Positions 6,141 through 6,300 of a stretch of DNA of 6,300 bases are shown here, in pieces (within the stretch, counting starts at the first letter, position 1; each line of letters starts with the position of its first letter). A model generated the notes under the pieces. The model made no database searches. It was not told the origin of the DNA and saw nothing but the letters and a program-made list of their open reading frames with translations. Both the position numbers and the translations under genes were made by a program. This DNA is from Victivallales bacterium (GTDB lineage Bacteria; Verrucomicrobiota; Lentisphaeria; Oligosphaerales; Oligosphaeraceae), in assembly GCA_017543165.1 (NCBI GenBank), contig JAFYGL010000449.1, positions 1 through 6,300 of the forward strand, read 5' to 3'.

Positions 6141-6167
6141 TGGACTGTGGACTGTGGACTGTGGGCT
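6140..6167. repeat. 7-bp tandem repeat GTGGACT overlapping the stop codon
   Basis: Four consecutive units, GTGGACT three times and GTGGGCT once. The first base is the final G of the oxidoreductase TAG stop. A near-unit GTGAGGA follows. Such short tandem arrays change copy number by slippage; because this array begins at the stop codon, length changes would not alter the protein. No function is evident. Confidence 0.85.
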
Positions 6168-6204
6168 GTGAGGAGGCTAGGTGTCAACGGATAGTGTTGT
6201 GCCT

Positions 6205-6273
6205 GTCAGGTGCGCATGGCAGTCACACGTCCTGACGCGCGGCCAATGGCCGCGCGGAACAGCGTGCCGCGCG
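6205..6273. repeat. GC-rich palindromes with mutually exclusive hairpins
   Basis: CGCGCGGCC (6236-6244), AAT, GGCCGCGCG (6248-6256) form a perfect 9-bp hairpin. A third arm, CCGCGCG (6267-6273), can instead pair with CGCGCGG (6251-6257) around a 9-nt loop, so the two stems compete. GTCAGG (6205-6210) and CCTGAC (6231-6236) add a 6-bp pair upstream. No T-tract follows. It resembles a REP-type intergenic repeat or a factor-assisted 3' end structure. No gene is evident from 6141 to the window end. Confidence 0.7.
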
Positions 6274-6300
6274 AAACGCCTAACGCCATCCACAAGGGAG

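Noticed and set aside
6177..6299. Open - strand frame of about 40 codons reaching the window edge
   Set aside because: It runs through the GC hairpins, shows no family motif, and openness is expected in GC-rich DNA of this length.

Overview
The window reads as ordinary bacterial chromosome with moderate GC. All genes lie on the + strand, but unusually structured repeats fill the gaps between them. The classical lipobox lipoprotein suggests a diderm-style envelope. A toroid-type polysaccharide-processing enzyme beside an AraC-type regulator remnant, and the gaps rich in palindromes, would fit the Lentisphaerae/Verrucomicrobia (PVC) group. That placement is a low-confidence impression; no marker here fixes the phylum.

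Layout. 1-785: the GTPase Era, missing its first ~39 residues at the window edge. 788-934: a large nested palindrome that nearly fills the gap. 958-2382: a lipoprotein with an Ntn-hydrolase (C45/C69/linear-amide-hydrolase-like) domain, preceded by a good Shine-Dalgarno. 2419-2479: a REP-like element made of a direct repeat and a hairpin. 2552-4252: a cytoplasmic protein resembling alpha/alpha-toroid plus beta-sandwich polysaccharide lyases. 4255-4389: a remnant of the second helix-turn-helix of an AraC-family regulator. 4531-4700: two identical tRNA-Gly(GCC) genes, a possible promoter upstream and a strong intrinsic terminator at 4712-4753. 4758-6140: an FAD-dependent CrtI/CrtISO-like oxidoreductase that starts right after the terminator T-tract. 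6140-6300: a 7-bp tandem repeat overlapping the stop codon, then GC-rich alternative hairpins and no gene.

The genes do not form an evident pathway: ribosome assembly, amide hydrolysis at the envelope, sugar-polymer processing, glycine tRNA supply and a carotenoid-type oxidoreductase. Repeats or a terminator separate them, so each is probably its own transcription unit. I see no convincing new multi-gene system. The best leads are the 147-bp nested palindrome (788-934), the decayed AraC fragment, the terminator that abuts a start codon, and the lipid-anchored Ntn hydrolase whose predicted nucleophile lies ~95 residues after the anchor.
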